NCBI GenBank assembly: GCA_011009095.1
Contig: VTPC01000028.1
Location: 1 to 64,000, forward strand
Source: Ignelater luminosus
Taxonomy: Eukaryota > Arthropoda > Insecta > Coleoptera > Elateridae
Reading direction: 5' to 3'
DNA: 64,000 bases
A model generated the notes under the pieces. The model worked only from the letters and a program-made list of their open reading frames with translations. It was not told where the DNA came from and ran no database searches. A program made the position numbers and the translations under genes. This document shows positions 21,214 through 32,330 of this stretch, piece after piece (within the stretch, counting starts at the first letter, position 1; each line of letters begins with the position of its first letter).

Positions 21214-22178
21214 ATGATCAGTGGTTATTATGCTTCCTTCGTGGTTGTAAATTTAGTTTGGAAAGAACAAAAGAAAAGCTAGATATGTATTATACAATGC
21301 GCACTATGGTGCCCGAATTCTACACAAACCGAGATCCATTTTTACCCGAAATACAAGAAATTTTACAACTTGGGTAAGATTAATCAAGAACAATTTTAAA
21401 AACATCGTTGATTTGTACTAGCTTTTACTTTCAGACTTTTCCTACCATTTTCTAAAACAGTAGGCAGCGATGGACCTCGAATAATATTTATACGTTGCGA
21501 ACCTGCAGATCCTAAAAAAAATAAATTTTATAAATGTAATGAAAGTGAGTCTAATGATTTTAGATATTTTGATGAATGATGACGATAATTACGTAATTGC
21601 TGGTCAAGAAGCATTTGGAGATTTAAAAGGGTTAACTGTAAGTCATGCCGTTCAAGTCACTCCCAGTGTATGCAAGAAACTTGTTATGTGTGTGCAAAAT
21701 TCATATCCTACTAGACCAAAACGATTAATTTTTACAAACGTACCTTCAGTAGCTGAAAGACTCTTTCATATGGTAAAAGCTCTGCTAAAGGAAAAAATAA
21801 GAAACAGGGTAAGTACGCTTCAATTAAAACGTTCCTAACTAAAATCTAAGAATTCCTGTGTTAGGTTCATGTTTATAGTGAAGATAAGTTAACTGATTTA
21901 TATCAGGTTCTACCACAATCGGTATTACCAAAAGAATATGGAGGAGAAGGAGATTCAATTGCAGAACTAACAGGTAAATTAATATTCAATTATTGCAGTA
22001 AATAATATTATTTATGAATTGCGTAGTACACTGGAAGAAGAAAGTTGAAAGTTACAAGGAATGGTTTTTAGAAGATGAAAAGTATGGTTCAAATGAAAAG
22101 TTGCGTCCAGGACGTTCCTATACTTCTGCCGAACTTTTTGGAATTGAAGGTTCTTTTAGGAAACTGATGATTGACTGA
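21214..22178 (+). pseudogene. CRAL-TRIO lipid-carrier copy B, exons 2-5, one frameshift in exon 3
   Basis: Exons 21214-21373, 21435-21808, 21865-21973 and 22027-22178 (TGA). Exon 2 encodes DQWLLCFLRG..LERTKEKLDMYY, the CRAL-TRIO N-terminal helices, and is identical in protein to copy C. Exon 3 carries ILMNDDDNYVIAGQEAFGD and the long pocket-forming helices. Exon 4 ends in EYGGEGDSIAELT. Exon 5 finishes GIEGSFRKLMID. A run of eight As (21513-21520) replaces ACAAAAA of copy C, adding one base and shifting the frame about 26 codons into exon 3; the rest is open in the other frame. This is a fresh pseudogene or a homopolymer error. The natural first exon is at 7041. AATAAA at 22268 is the likely polyadenylation signal. 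Confidence 0.85.
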
Positions 22179-22267
22179 CTTAATATATCTGTTTGTTTTC
22201 TTGTTTTGTATTTAGTTTGAGATTTATTGTCATAATGCGATATATACAAAACTGAACAAGTTACCTT

Positions 22268-22273
22268 AATAAA
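22268..22273 (+). terminator. Polyadenylation signal AATAAA of copy B
   Basis: Lies 90 bp after the stop codon, at the same place as in the copy C duplicate. Confidence 0.5.
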
Positions 22274-22721
22274 TGATATTGCTGTGTTATATCTTCGCTT
22301 TACTAGATACAGTGGTGTAAAAAGTCCTGCATCAATCTCGCACAGTAATGTTTCTAAACGTAATACACATTTTTTTTTATTTTAAGTTCTGCAATGTTTC
22401 TCAGAATTTATTCGATTTATTAACTTCAACAAAAGTTTTAAAACAACTAATGATGACCTAAGAAGAAGCCTAGCGGATGGAAGCCTTAATTTCATTAAAT
22501 TAACTAAGTTATGCTGAGAAGCTACTAATGTTAGTGTGTATATTTCCATTGTAAGGCAGACTGCTTGTATGTCGGCTAAACAGTTGCAGAGCACGGAAGA
22601 AGTTTGTAAGGTAATGCAAGACTTTCCTCACCACTGTAATTACACGTACCTTACTATACGAGGTGTTAATGGGTGATTATTGGGCCAATTCTGAGTCGAA
22701 AAGTTCATATACGTAAATGTA

Positions 22722-23995
22722 CATAGGTGTATACCTATGAAATGAGACTTTTTTTTTCAATTTTAAACGTTTATTAACAAAAAATGGTTACAAATTTAAT
22801 CTTCAAAATAATAGCCATCGCTAGCGACACATTTTACCCATCTCTCAGGCAATTTGTGAATGCCGCGCCAAAAAAATTGGCCGTCTTTGGCCGCAAACCA
22901 ATCATCGAGCCATTTTTTGGCTTCTTCGTGAGAATTGAAGCGCTGCTCGGAAAGTGCGTGGCCCATCGATGCAAACAAATGATAATCGGAAGGCGCCAAG
23001 TCTGGTGAGTAAGCCGCATGCACCAGCGGTTCCCAATCGTACGTCTCCACCAATTCCCGGGTCGCTCTTGTTCGATGTGGTGGTGCATTGTCATCAAGAA
23101 AAATTACTTTGTGACGCCGATCGGCATATTCTGGGCGTTTTCGGTGTATAGCGCTGTTCAAATCGGCCAATTGTCGTTGGTAGCGTGCACCGTCAACTGT
23201 TTCACCTGGTTTTAATAGCTCGTACCAAATCATACCATGCTGATCCCAGAAAACACACAGCATTGCCTTGCGGCCGAAGCGATTTGGTTTGGCCGTTGAT
23301 TTTGGCTTGTGGCCGGGCGGACCATACGATCGTTTACGCTTGGGATTGGAGAAATACACCCGTAACGATTCGATGCAAAAAAGACTTCCTTTTGAACCGG
23401 GAGAGCAGCATTTCACAAGTGGTTTTTCGGTTCTCTTGCTGCCTTTCAGTCAGTTCATGCGGCACCCATCTTCCGACCTTTAAAATCATGCCCATGTCTT
23501 TCAAACGTTTGCAAATGGTTTTTTTGGGTCACTCCCAACTGCTCTGCCATCATTTCTTGCGTTTGACCATTATCTTCATTCAACAATGCTTGCAATTCGG
23601 TGTCCTCAAACTTTTTCGGTGGCCGGCCACGTTCCTCGTTCTCCACGCTAAAATCACCACTTCGGAATTTTTCAAACCACCTGAAGCACTGTGCTCTGCT
23701 TAGAGCATGTCCACCGTAAGCTTCTATAAGCATTTGATGAGCTTGAGAAGCGTTTTTCTTCAATTGATAACAGAAAATCAACGATGTCCGCAAATCGTAG
23801 TTTGAAGGCACGAAATTCGACATTTTTAAGAGCGAAAAAAAATGCGTTGTTGTATGAAACATCACAAACAATGAATTGAATATTGTTGACAGATGACAGA
23901 CGAAAAAAATACGACATTTGGGACAGTTTAAAAATACTCCTAGCGACATCTGTGGTCTAATAGCTGAAAGTCTCATTTCATAGGTATACACCTGG
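22722..23995 (-). mobile_element. Mos1-like mariner element (mauritiana-type)
   Basis: 1274 bp between TA duplications (22720-22721, 23996-23997). Terminal inverted repeats of about 28 bp read (C)CAGGTGTATACCTATGAA and resemble those of Drosophila Mos1 in start and length. The insertion interrupts an older inverted-repeat element. The corresponding uninterrupted TA is seen at 32854-32855 next to copy C, so this mariner arrived after the duplication, or only in this copy. Confidence 0.92.
22796..23823 (-). pseudogene. Mariner transposase (D,D34D), broken
   Basis: ATG at 23823 (MSNFVPSNYDLRTSLIFCYQ). The N-terminal helix-turn-helix with GGHALSRAQCFRWFEKF and the linker EERGRPPKKFEDTELQALL are intact and close to Mos1. 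A frameshift follows EQLGVTQK. At the first catalytic site the sequence runs from RIVTG directly to YFSNPKRKRS with about five residues missing, so the first aspartate (TGDEKW in the family) is gone and the frame changes. The C-terminal part (from 23416 downward) is open: D in FLDDNAPPH and D in LAPSDYHLF are 34 residues apart, as in all mauritiana-type mariners. Inactive by itself, but its ends could still be mobilised by a related enzyme. Confidence 0.92.
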
Positions 23996-24040
23996 TATGT
24001 CCTAAAATGCTTGGTTTTCGATTCCTGTCAAGTTGTACAA

Positions 24041-24098
24041 TTTGATTTAAAAAAGTTTAAGTTTATATTAAATACATTTAATTTAATTCAATAAACGC
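24041..24098. repeat. Right member of the direct repeat flanking copy B exons 2-5
   Basis: Partner of 20739-20790; same orientation, roughly 80-85 percent alike by eye. Confidence 0.4.
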
Positions 24099-24333
24099 GA
24101 CAAGAACAATAATAATAGTAAAAGAAATGTAAATATTCCGCTGTTTAATGGAATAACAATTAGGTGCAAATAGGGAAAAGCCTAAACTCGTAATAAATTC
24201 TATGATAAAAAGGAAAATCCCCGTGAAAGCATTCCACTTGAAAATATTTAAAGAAAAATTAAAACTTGATGATATACCGGATATGCACCGTCCTGAACAA
24301 TATAATTTCCCAACGAAAGTTATATTAACTAAA

Positions 24334-24727
24334 GGGCTGTCCCTAAATTACGTAACGCTCCCGGGGTGGGGCAGCAGAGTAGCGTTACGCAGCGTTATCA
24401 AGAGGGAGGTGGGGGTCAAGAGTAACGTTAGGTAGCGATAAAATGTTATTGATAAAATATTATTTAAACTCATATTTACTTGTCTGAACTCAAACAGTCT
24501 GTGTGTAGACCACAACGGCCGCACAAACCCCACTTTGATAAATTCCTTAGTAATAAAATCTTTTTCAATAAAAAATTAGAACATTTTCACATTAAATATG
24601 GCGGGGGCTTAGAGTATTGCGTTACGTAATATTTAAGGGTGGTTCGAGTTTGCGTTACGGGTGCGTTACAATGGGGGGTGGTATAAAAATCATTCAATTT
24701 CGCGTTACATAATTTAAGAAAGACCCC
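24334..24727. mobile_element. 394-bp MITE with TAAA duplication
   Basis: Starts GGGCTGTCCCTAAATTACGT and ends in the complement of GGGGTCTTTCTTAAATTATG; both ends carry GTAACGC inside. The flanking tetranucleotide TAAA is present on both sides (24330-24333, 24728-24731). GTTACG words recur inside and the interior is GC-richer than its surroundings. No coding capacity. Could be a PIF/Harbinger-type (TAA) or another small element. Confidence 0.75.
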
Positions 24728-24804
24728 TAAACGGGAATAACTAATTAAGTAATTAATTGCGTTTGTTACAGTATTAAATAAGTGGATTTTGTGATATTTA
24801 AATA

Positions 24805-27010
24805 ATGAGTTCGAGGCGTAGTGAGACTACTTGTGCTATATTGGCACTATACAAAGAACTTGACGATCGGCAGCTACCAACCATAAGGGACGTCATTAAA
24901 TTTATTTTATTTGTCAAGAACGACCTGAAATTGAAGTATAATGGAAACGATCCATCCAATTCACATATATATACGATTGTTTCTGAAAAGATCAACGATA
25001 TTTGGACCAAAGCTACGATTCTATTTGTAACTAAGGAACGAGTTATCCAATTACTGAAATCCTATTTCGAAAAGTACCTAAATTTGAAAAGATATCCCAA
25101 CAGCAAACGAAATGCTAGTTTTGAAAACAAACTAAAGTGTTTTTTAGATTCATCGGAGAAGCTTTTCGACGTTGCTGCTTGTAAATGCACTTCATTTGAA
25201 TCTTGTTTGTGTTTAAAACCTAAGAAAGTTCCCATCAATGAGAGAAGTTTTTTGTTGGATCAAAGGAATGGTAAGAAAATGGTTATCAGCGGTGTTGACA
25301 AGAAAGAAACGGCTAGATTAATGAAACGACAGCAGAGACAAACTAAAGAGTCAATAAGGGCAGCAAAAAAGTCGTGTTTTACTCAAGAAACCGATTCTGT
25401 CTCAGCAAATTATGATGAAGATTCGGTGCGTGAGTCTTCCCCAGAAATGTATCCGACAGCAGAAGCATCTCCGACAAACACGCCCTCGATAGAGACACCA
25501 TCCACTTTAACGGCGAATCGGAATACATTGCCGTTACCAACAGTTACTAAGGTCTGTGATAGATACGGTTTATCGGCGCGATCTGCTGCTGCTGTTGCTT
25601 CTGCGGTTTTGGCTGACATCGGCTTGATTTCTGCTGAAGATTTAACTCTGGTTATTGATAAAAACAAGATCCACAGAGCTGTATCTAAAGCACGGAGAGA
25701 AGCTTCAAAAGATAGTGGAGAGATTGTTATAAAAAGCATTTACTTTGATGGGCGAAAAGAAAAGACTCTGATAAATGAGAAAATAGGGGATCGTTACCAT
25801 CGCAAAGAAGTTTTAGACTAGCACATCTCAGTTTTAGCAGAACCTGGATCAGTTTATTTGGGACACACAACGCCAAGTAGTGGTACTGCAATGGGGAATT
25901 CTTACTTTGATCACAGCTTTACTAGAAGATCAAGGTTGGAATTTAGATGACGTGATTTGCGTTGGATGTAATGGAACAGCAACTAACACCGGTTGGAAGG
26001 GTGGCGTGATTCAATATTTAGAGGAGTATTTAGAGAGACCATTACAATGGTGTGTTTGTTTGCTTCATGCCAATGAGTTACCCCTTAGATGGTTCCACTT
26101 CGGGCTCTAGAGAATATTCTGGACCTATTGGAAAACAATTAGCTGGTTGCGAAAATAAAACCACGGTGTCTTTTTGTGCTGTGGCTGGTAATTTGCCTGA
26201 CTTGCCGAAAAATGTGGTCACTGAAGTAAGTACGGATCAAAAATATCTTTATGAGATATGTCAAGCTGTATCAACTGGTTCCTGTTCTCCTAAGCTGGCA
26301 AATCGTCAACCTGGGAAAATGGTACACTCGAGATGGCTTACTTCTGCTAATCGTATACTCAGACTTTACGTAAGTACTTTTAATCCATCAGAAAATTTGG
26401 AATTGCTTGTCAACTATGTGGTTAAAGTATACGCTCCGATTTGGTTCCTCATCAAGCAAAATACATCTCTTAAGGACGGACCCAAACATATTTTGCAACT
26501 AATTATGTACTCTCGATTTTTACCCAAAAATCTGAGGTCTGTTATGGATTCTGTTATCGAAAGAAATGCTTTTTTTGCACACCCAGAAAACCTACTTGTC
26601 AGTATGTTGTTTGATGGTAGAGACCACATTCGGGAGCTGACATTGCGAAGAATAATAAAAGCTAGAGAAGTTGAAAGTAGCACAAAACGCAAGATATTTA
26701 AACCTCTAAAAATTAACTTCTCTGCTAGAGATTACACAGAGATTATTGTGTGGCGTGAGTGTCAGGTTACACCACCGCCGGTTCTTCGACATATTTCTAA
26801 TAAAGACCTTCAAGTCATGGCAAAAGATAAGAGCTTGGAAATTGTTGACTTTCCTTGTCACACACAATCTGTGGAAAGAGTGTTAAACTGGTAATAGAGG
26901 CCTCACAAAGTGTAACTGACGCTACTTCTAGAGATGGCTTTATCAGAACCAAGTTGCAATCTCGAGCAGAAATGCCAAATTTTGGACACCAAAATGAGTT
27001 TAAATTCTAA
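24805..27010 (+). pseudogene. Intronless transposase-like conserved protein, disrupted
   Basis: An ATG at 24805 opens 338 codons. The N-terminal part (residues 1-160) is basic and Cys-containing (CKCTSFESCLCLK). Then come a Ser/Thr/Pro-rich linker, a block DRYGLSARSAAAVASA, and IYFDGRKEK. An in-frame TAG lies at 25819. The homology continues past frameshifts near 25895, 26090 and 26885: CVGCNGTATNTGWKGG, CVCLLHANELPLR, HSRWLTSANRILRLY, ARDYTEIIVWRE and CHTQSVERV. Similar uncharacterised proteins occur in many arthropods. The spaced Asp-containing blocks plus a late Glu suggest an RNase H-like transposase of hAT-like style, which is inference. No introns and a nearby AATAAA (about 27083) suggest a mobile or retroposed origin. 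It cannot encode the full protein here. Confidence 0.65.
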
Positions 27011-28628
27011 GTTTTGTAATTCATTATAAAGCTTTAGTTTGTTTATTTTGTTTTCTTGTGCTTTGTCTCATTAATTTTAATAATAAAATACCTTTAAAAC
27101 TTGATTTTTGTATTATTTTAGGCATACGGTAAAAATGTAAAATCTACAAAACTTCAAAGTGCGGTAGAGCCCTCAAAATGACAGGCAATTCTAGTTTTTT
27201 TATTTTTTTCGTAATCTGTGTAAGATTTTGCCATACAAGGACGGGACACCCTACTATGCATAAGGTACAGCTGACTTAGTTTTTTAGATTTAGTATACCA
27301 CATACAAGTAGAGCAGGAATGAAAAGTTTTGGATTACCCACGGTGTTATTATATTGTTTAGTATCTGAATTTTTACATCATTAAGCCATTATTGTATACA
27401 TAATCAGCTGATTGAGTCCTAGAACTTGTAAGACTCTAGCAGGTGTTTATATACAAAATACCTAGTATAGAAAATTTAGAACTCAAAAAAAGGTAATATA
27501 TCGAGGGTAGAGTAGGCGGAAATTATAAATTAATTATAGAAAAGACTATTATCTAATGTAAAACTCCTTTGTTTTTCTAGCTTATATTTAGAATAACATC
27601 ACAGATACCTGATTATGTACTCTCTTGTAGTTTTTAAAAAGTTTCTTGATTTAAAAGTAACTACAAAAGAAAGTAAGATGAAAATCGACCGAAGTTAATA
27701 ATTCTGCTTTACTAGTAGAAAAATAAATATCCATGACCTACAAACAACCTCAATTATTTAACAATGAGAGACCACGGTTACATTCAGCGTATAATCATCT
27801 AGTCATACTTTTAGTAACCATAAATTATTTTTTAAACCTGTCCTGTGCGTGTTGCTAGTCCCACAAATTAGTTTATTATGCAGTTCTCATAGGCGGCGTT
27901 CTTTTATACGACGATATTTAGGCTTTGCCAATGTATGAGTACGTAAGGGAACCGACCGCCATAAAAGTTGACATTGCTTTTAAAGGTACAGTTTTAATCA
28001 GGCAAAATATTTAAAAACTCTCTGGGAAACCGAAAATATTCGGGTTTGTATAGGACTTTTATTATCCTTCTTAAGATGTATGTTGTAAATACATTGTTTA
28101 CACCTCTACTTTTCGGAAAGACTACCATTTGACTCTTCTCAGCATGTGTTTGAATTTGTACGACAGTTTTTACTATTACACATCATTACAGTACAACAGC
28201 TTGAATAATACTCTGTTTCATTTCAGTTGTGAAGAAATTCAATAATTCATAAAAAGTAAATAAAACTAACGTTAAAACAATAAATGATTTGCTAAATTAG
28301 CAAAAAAAATTGAAATTCAAAAATTAACCTCCAAAAACATTAATTATGTGAACTATAAAGTTGGTTAACATTATACAATAATAAAACTAGATATTTAATG
28401 CGCATTTTCATTTGGTTTTAGTTTTCCTTCAGTGTTACACATGCAAAGATTACATTTCAGGTAGGGATCAAACCCACCAAAAACTATTAACATTTGTCAT
28501 ATTACATCACATTATAAAATCGTATACATTTTTTCACTAGAGGTTCCAGGTTGCGGAGACGAAGCAGTAGGATAAGTATTGTTAGGAAATTCTTCTATCC
28601 CGGAAAGGTTACCGTCTTCTACTTCTAT
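27011..28628. other. AT-rich intergenic DNA
   Basis: Contains the AATAAA at about 27083 after the preceding unit. Otherwise no coding region or clear repeat seen. Confidence 0.4.
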
Positions 28629-30258
28629 TTATTCGTCTTCATCAGACGTTCCTGGCTCATTTGTGCTACCGTCGCTGCTACTGCTTACATTTAAATGAAT
28701 TGCCAGTTTATCCACCACTACATCAATCATAGGTTCTTTCTTTATAAATTCTTTTTTAATATTACGTTTAGAATGTTCGCACTTTGTTTTACATTCCTCT
28801 ACCGTAAACTGAACAAAGAACTCGTCGCATAATTTTGTGATCTCGTTAATAGTAAATTTTGTATTTCTGGCAGCCGCATATGACTTCCTTGCCGCCCACA
28901 TCAAGTCAGTAGGGTTCAGATCGGAATGATAGGGCCGCAATCTTACTACATCATGGCCCGCATCAGTTAGCAGCTTATCAATCTGAAATGTTTTATATTT
29001 CGGTTTGTATAACTTAATAGTATTATACAGCTCCGGTTTTAACACATTATCATCAAAAGGAATCTGCCGCTCTCTTAGCCATTTCTTCATTACATTCTTT
29101 GTGGAGGATGAAGTTGGACACTTATCTACTTGCTAATTGTGGTAAGGGGCATTATCAATTACCAGCCCTCTTTTTGAAGGTAGATTAGGCAGGAGCTTTT
29201 CTCTTATCTATTTTTCGTAAGTGCTGTAATTCATCTCATTGCGATAATCCCCTGTGCTACAATTAGATTGCCATCTAACATAACAACCGGATATAAATCC
29301 TTCTTCACCTCCACAATTTAAAATAATTAACCGTAATCCCTTAGAGATCGGTTTTCTTCTTATACCTTCATTAGATGTATCGCTCAATGCTTTCTGATGA
29401 GTATGGGAAGAACGTATGTACGTCTCATCCATTAAATGATTGGGCGTTGTTCTTATCTGTATCTTCTCATTCTTCTTAAAAAGTTAATTCGAAGATGCCT
29501 TACTTCATGTTTCTCCATGAGAAGTCTTCTGTTAGTTTCAATTTTTTTCCATTTAAATCCAAACTGTTTTATTTCGTTTCGTAACTTGTCTTTGCATCCT
29601 TTACAACTTCTTAGGTATCCTGGAAATAGTTGGTATTACACCTTCAGTAGTATGGAAATTGATTATAGTTCGACGCAATACATCTTTGTCAAAATCATCC
29701 AGAGCAACTTTTAATTTTCTGAATTAGGAGTAGAAAATGATGGCTTTTCACATTTTTCGATTTCCTTGACCTCCTTACCGATGCGAGTTATGGTTCGTAA
29801 ACTTACGCCATCGCCAGTAGCAGCAGCAACTCGTTACTGCACCTGTAAAAGCAACAAAATTAAGTAGAATGTAAAAATATGCCTTGTGTGTGATACTGTT
29901 TTACTTTTCAAACATTATTTTTACTTATATACGAATGATAATTTATATTTTTATGTTAAATACTATTGCCAAGGAAACATTAGTGTTCAAGCAAGCAAAA
30001 GCCACAGTAATTTACCTTAAGAAGAGGATTCTTACATAAAAAATGAATTGTGGTTGTTATATATGTTATTTCGGCAATATTATTTAAACGTAAAATAAAT
30101 TAATTACAATAAAACTAATATTTGATGATGATGAGTGAAAAACTATTATTTTCTCTTACCTTTGATAGTGGAATTATGGGTGCACCTGGATCGGCTTCCC
30201 TCTTCATAAATTGTAGGATAGAGTTTGTAATATTTCGGCTTGTACTGTCCAAAACCAT
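28629..30258 (-). pseudogene. DDE (IS630/Tc1-like) transposase with one intron, disrupted
   Basis: Exon 1 (30258-30160) starts MVLDSTSRNITNSILQFMK and ends at a consensus donor. A 317-bp intron with AG at 29843-29844 leads to exon 2, where the third codon is TAA (after GTG CAG) followed by RVAAATGDGVSLRTITRIG. Further on, shifted frames give LDDFDKDVLRRTIINFH, MDETYIRSSHT (first catalytic Asp), GLRLIILNCGGEEGF and YRNEMNY. The last frame (29090-28629) gives LRPYHSDLNPTDLMWAARK, equivalent to the PYHPDLNPIE block of DDE_3 transposases, and an acidic tail. Several stops and shifts make it inactive. Inverted ends were not identified. Proteins of this type are common uncharacterised transposases in aphids and beetles (family knowledge). 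Confidence 0.8.
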
Positions 30259-30525
30259 ATTTAAACTTAAATAATATACTAAACACTATAAAAAGACTAA
30301 AGAAACACTAAAAAATTAAAAAATCTTAAATTAAATACACTAAACTAAACAACATTAAATTAAAAATACTATATAATAAATCTAAGAAAAACAAAATAAT
30401 AAAAAAAATCTTTTTACTGCGACTGTACCAATATAAACACCACGACGAAGCTGAGAAAAATGAGCTCCCCACTACCCACATCCGCATTGTCCAGTAAGCA
30501 TTGTTAAGCCAAACGCCTTTTTATT
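30259..30525. other. AT-rich region upstream of copy C
   Basis: A-rich spacer (30290-30410) followed by the less AT-rich proximal upstream region of copy C. No gene. Confidence 0.4.
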
Positions 30526-30532
30526 TATAAAA
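30526..30532 (+). promoter_or_regulatory. TATA box candidate of copy C
   Basis: TATAAAA lies 57 bp before the chosen ATG, which would place transcription start near 30555-30560 and give a short leader of about 30 nt. An upstream out-of-frame ATG at 30578 opens a 21-codon frame and could lower translation if transcribed. Confidence 0.45.
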
Positions 30533-30588
30533 GTCGACCGTACATCATTGTGTACTGCACTCGTGCTTCCACCATACATGGGTAAGCC

Positions 30589-32330
30589 ATGTCTATTCGA
30601 CAACTATCCAGTAGTTTGCAGAAGAAAACAGAGAGTGAACTAAATGAAATACCTAACCGAATTCAAGACGATTTACAACATATTAAAGAATGGATTGTGC
30701 AACAACCGCATCTAACTGTTAGAACAGGTGATTGAAGATTTGATTAAGTGAATGGAAGGACAAGTAGGACAAATCGGAGTAAATTTCCATTTACTTAATT
30801 TACATTTTAAAAGGTTTTAGTAAATAAAACAAGGAATTATATTCACGCAGCCTAAAATACTACGTTAACTTCACCATTATTTTATAAATGAAAGATTGAA
30901 TACATTATAAACCCATCAAGGTGACAATCTTGGTAATTTGTAAGAAAGCAAACAAACAAGGTAATACTACAAATAAGTTACCGATGTAGGAAAATTACTC
31001 TTTAATTTGTCTCCTTGAAGCTAAATATTTTTTAGACAAATTCTTGCATCTCTAACCATGAATTAATTATTAGAGTAGTTGCTTAGTACTTAATTCAAAA
31101 TTCTTTAATTACTTTTATCAGTTTTGCACACCTTATTAAAATTTATAATAAACAATTGTTTGTATTACTCTTCTCAAGAAAGTGAGTATAACCATTATGC
31201 TACAAATTGGGATAATGATTTTCGATTTGAATCCTGAAATAAATCTTTCTGTAACATAATCATACTTGACTGAATGATAGATATATTACAACTTCTGTTT
31301 TTTGTTCACTTTTAAAACCTTAAATGATTTTCAACTTTTCTTGATATTATATATTATTATTTTCAGATGATCAGTGGTTATTGTGCTTCCTTCGTGGTTG
31401 CAAATTTAGTTTGGAAAGAACAAAAGAAAAGCTAGATATGTATTATACAATGCGCACTATGGTGCCCGAATTCTACACAAACCGAGATCCATTTTTACCT
31501 GAAATACAAGAAATTTTACAACTTGGGTAAGAGTAATCAAGAAAAATTTTAAAAACATCTTTGATTTATACTAGCTTTTACTTTCAGACTTTTCCTACCA
31601 TTTTCTAAAACAGTAGGCAGCGATGGACCTCGAGTAATATTTTTACGTTGCGGACCTGCAGATCCTACAAAAATAGATTTTATAAATGTAGTCAAAGTAA
31701 GTCTAATGATTTTAGATATTTTAATGAATGATGACGATAATTACGTAATTGCTGGTCAAGAAGTATTTGGAGATTTGAAAGGGATGACTGTAAGTCATGC
31801 CGTTCAAACCACTCCTACTGTATGCAAGAAACTTGTTATGTGCCTTCAAAATTCATATCCTACTAGACCAAAACGATTAATTTTTACAAACGCACCTGCA
31901 ATGGCTGAAAGACTCTATCATATCGTAAAACCTATGCTAAAGGAAAAAATAAGAAACAGGGTAAGTACGCTTTGATTAAAACGTTCCTAAGTGAAATCTA
32001 TGAATTCCTGTATTAGGTTCATGTTTATAGTGAAGATACGTTAATTGATTTATATCAGGTTCTACCACAATCGGTATTACCAAAAGAATATGGAGGAGAA
32101 GGGGAATCAATTGCAGAACTAACAGGTAAGTCAATGTTCAATTGTTTCAGTAAATGATATTATTTATGAATTGCGCAGTATACTGGAAGAAGAAGGTTGA
32201 AAGTTACAAGGAATGGTTTCTAGAAGATGAAAAGTGTGGTTCAAATGAAAGGTTGCGTCCAGGGCGTTCTTATACTTCTGATGAGCTTTTTGGAATTGAA
32301 GGTTCTTTTAGGAAATTGATAATTGACTGA
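30589..32330 (+). CDS. CRAL-TRIO lipid-carrier protein, copy C, intact (alpha-tocopherol transfer protein-like)
   Basis: Five exons, 30589-30727, 31367-31526, 31588-31960, 32017-32125 and 32179-32330, all with GT..AG introns, join to 311 codons including TGA (310 residues), normal for insect members. Residues 1-47 are a charged helical leader (MSIRQLSSSLQKK). Residues 48-100 hold the CRAL-TRIO N-terminal helices (DQWLLCFLRG..LERTKEKLDMYY). Residues about 115-270 form the lipid-binding CRAL-TRIO domain (ILMNDDDNYVIAGQEVF, then SYPTRPKRLIF, then EYGGEGESIAEL). The tail is GIEGSFRKLIID. Expected to be a soluble cytosolic carrier that shuttles a hydrophobic molecule; ligand not predictable. ATG chosen by alignment to copies B and D. 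Copy B is its near-identical duplicate. Confidence 0.93.

Larger units (their letters stand above)
21066..22721 (+). repeat. Segmental duplication, copy 1 (partner 31207-32854)
   Basis: From about 150 bp before exon 2 through introns, exons 2-5, 3' UTR and about 540 bp of downstream DNA, this block aligns collinearly with the copy C region and differs only by scattered substitutions and small indels. Introns are nearly as similar as exons, which argues for a recent duplication rather than selection. Confidence 0.9.

Noticed and set aside
22954..23703. Plus-strand open frames up to 172 codons inside the Mos1-like mariner
   Set aside because: Antisense shadows of the transposase gene, which has the conserved motifs on the minus strand.
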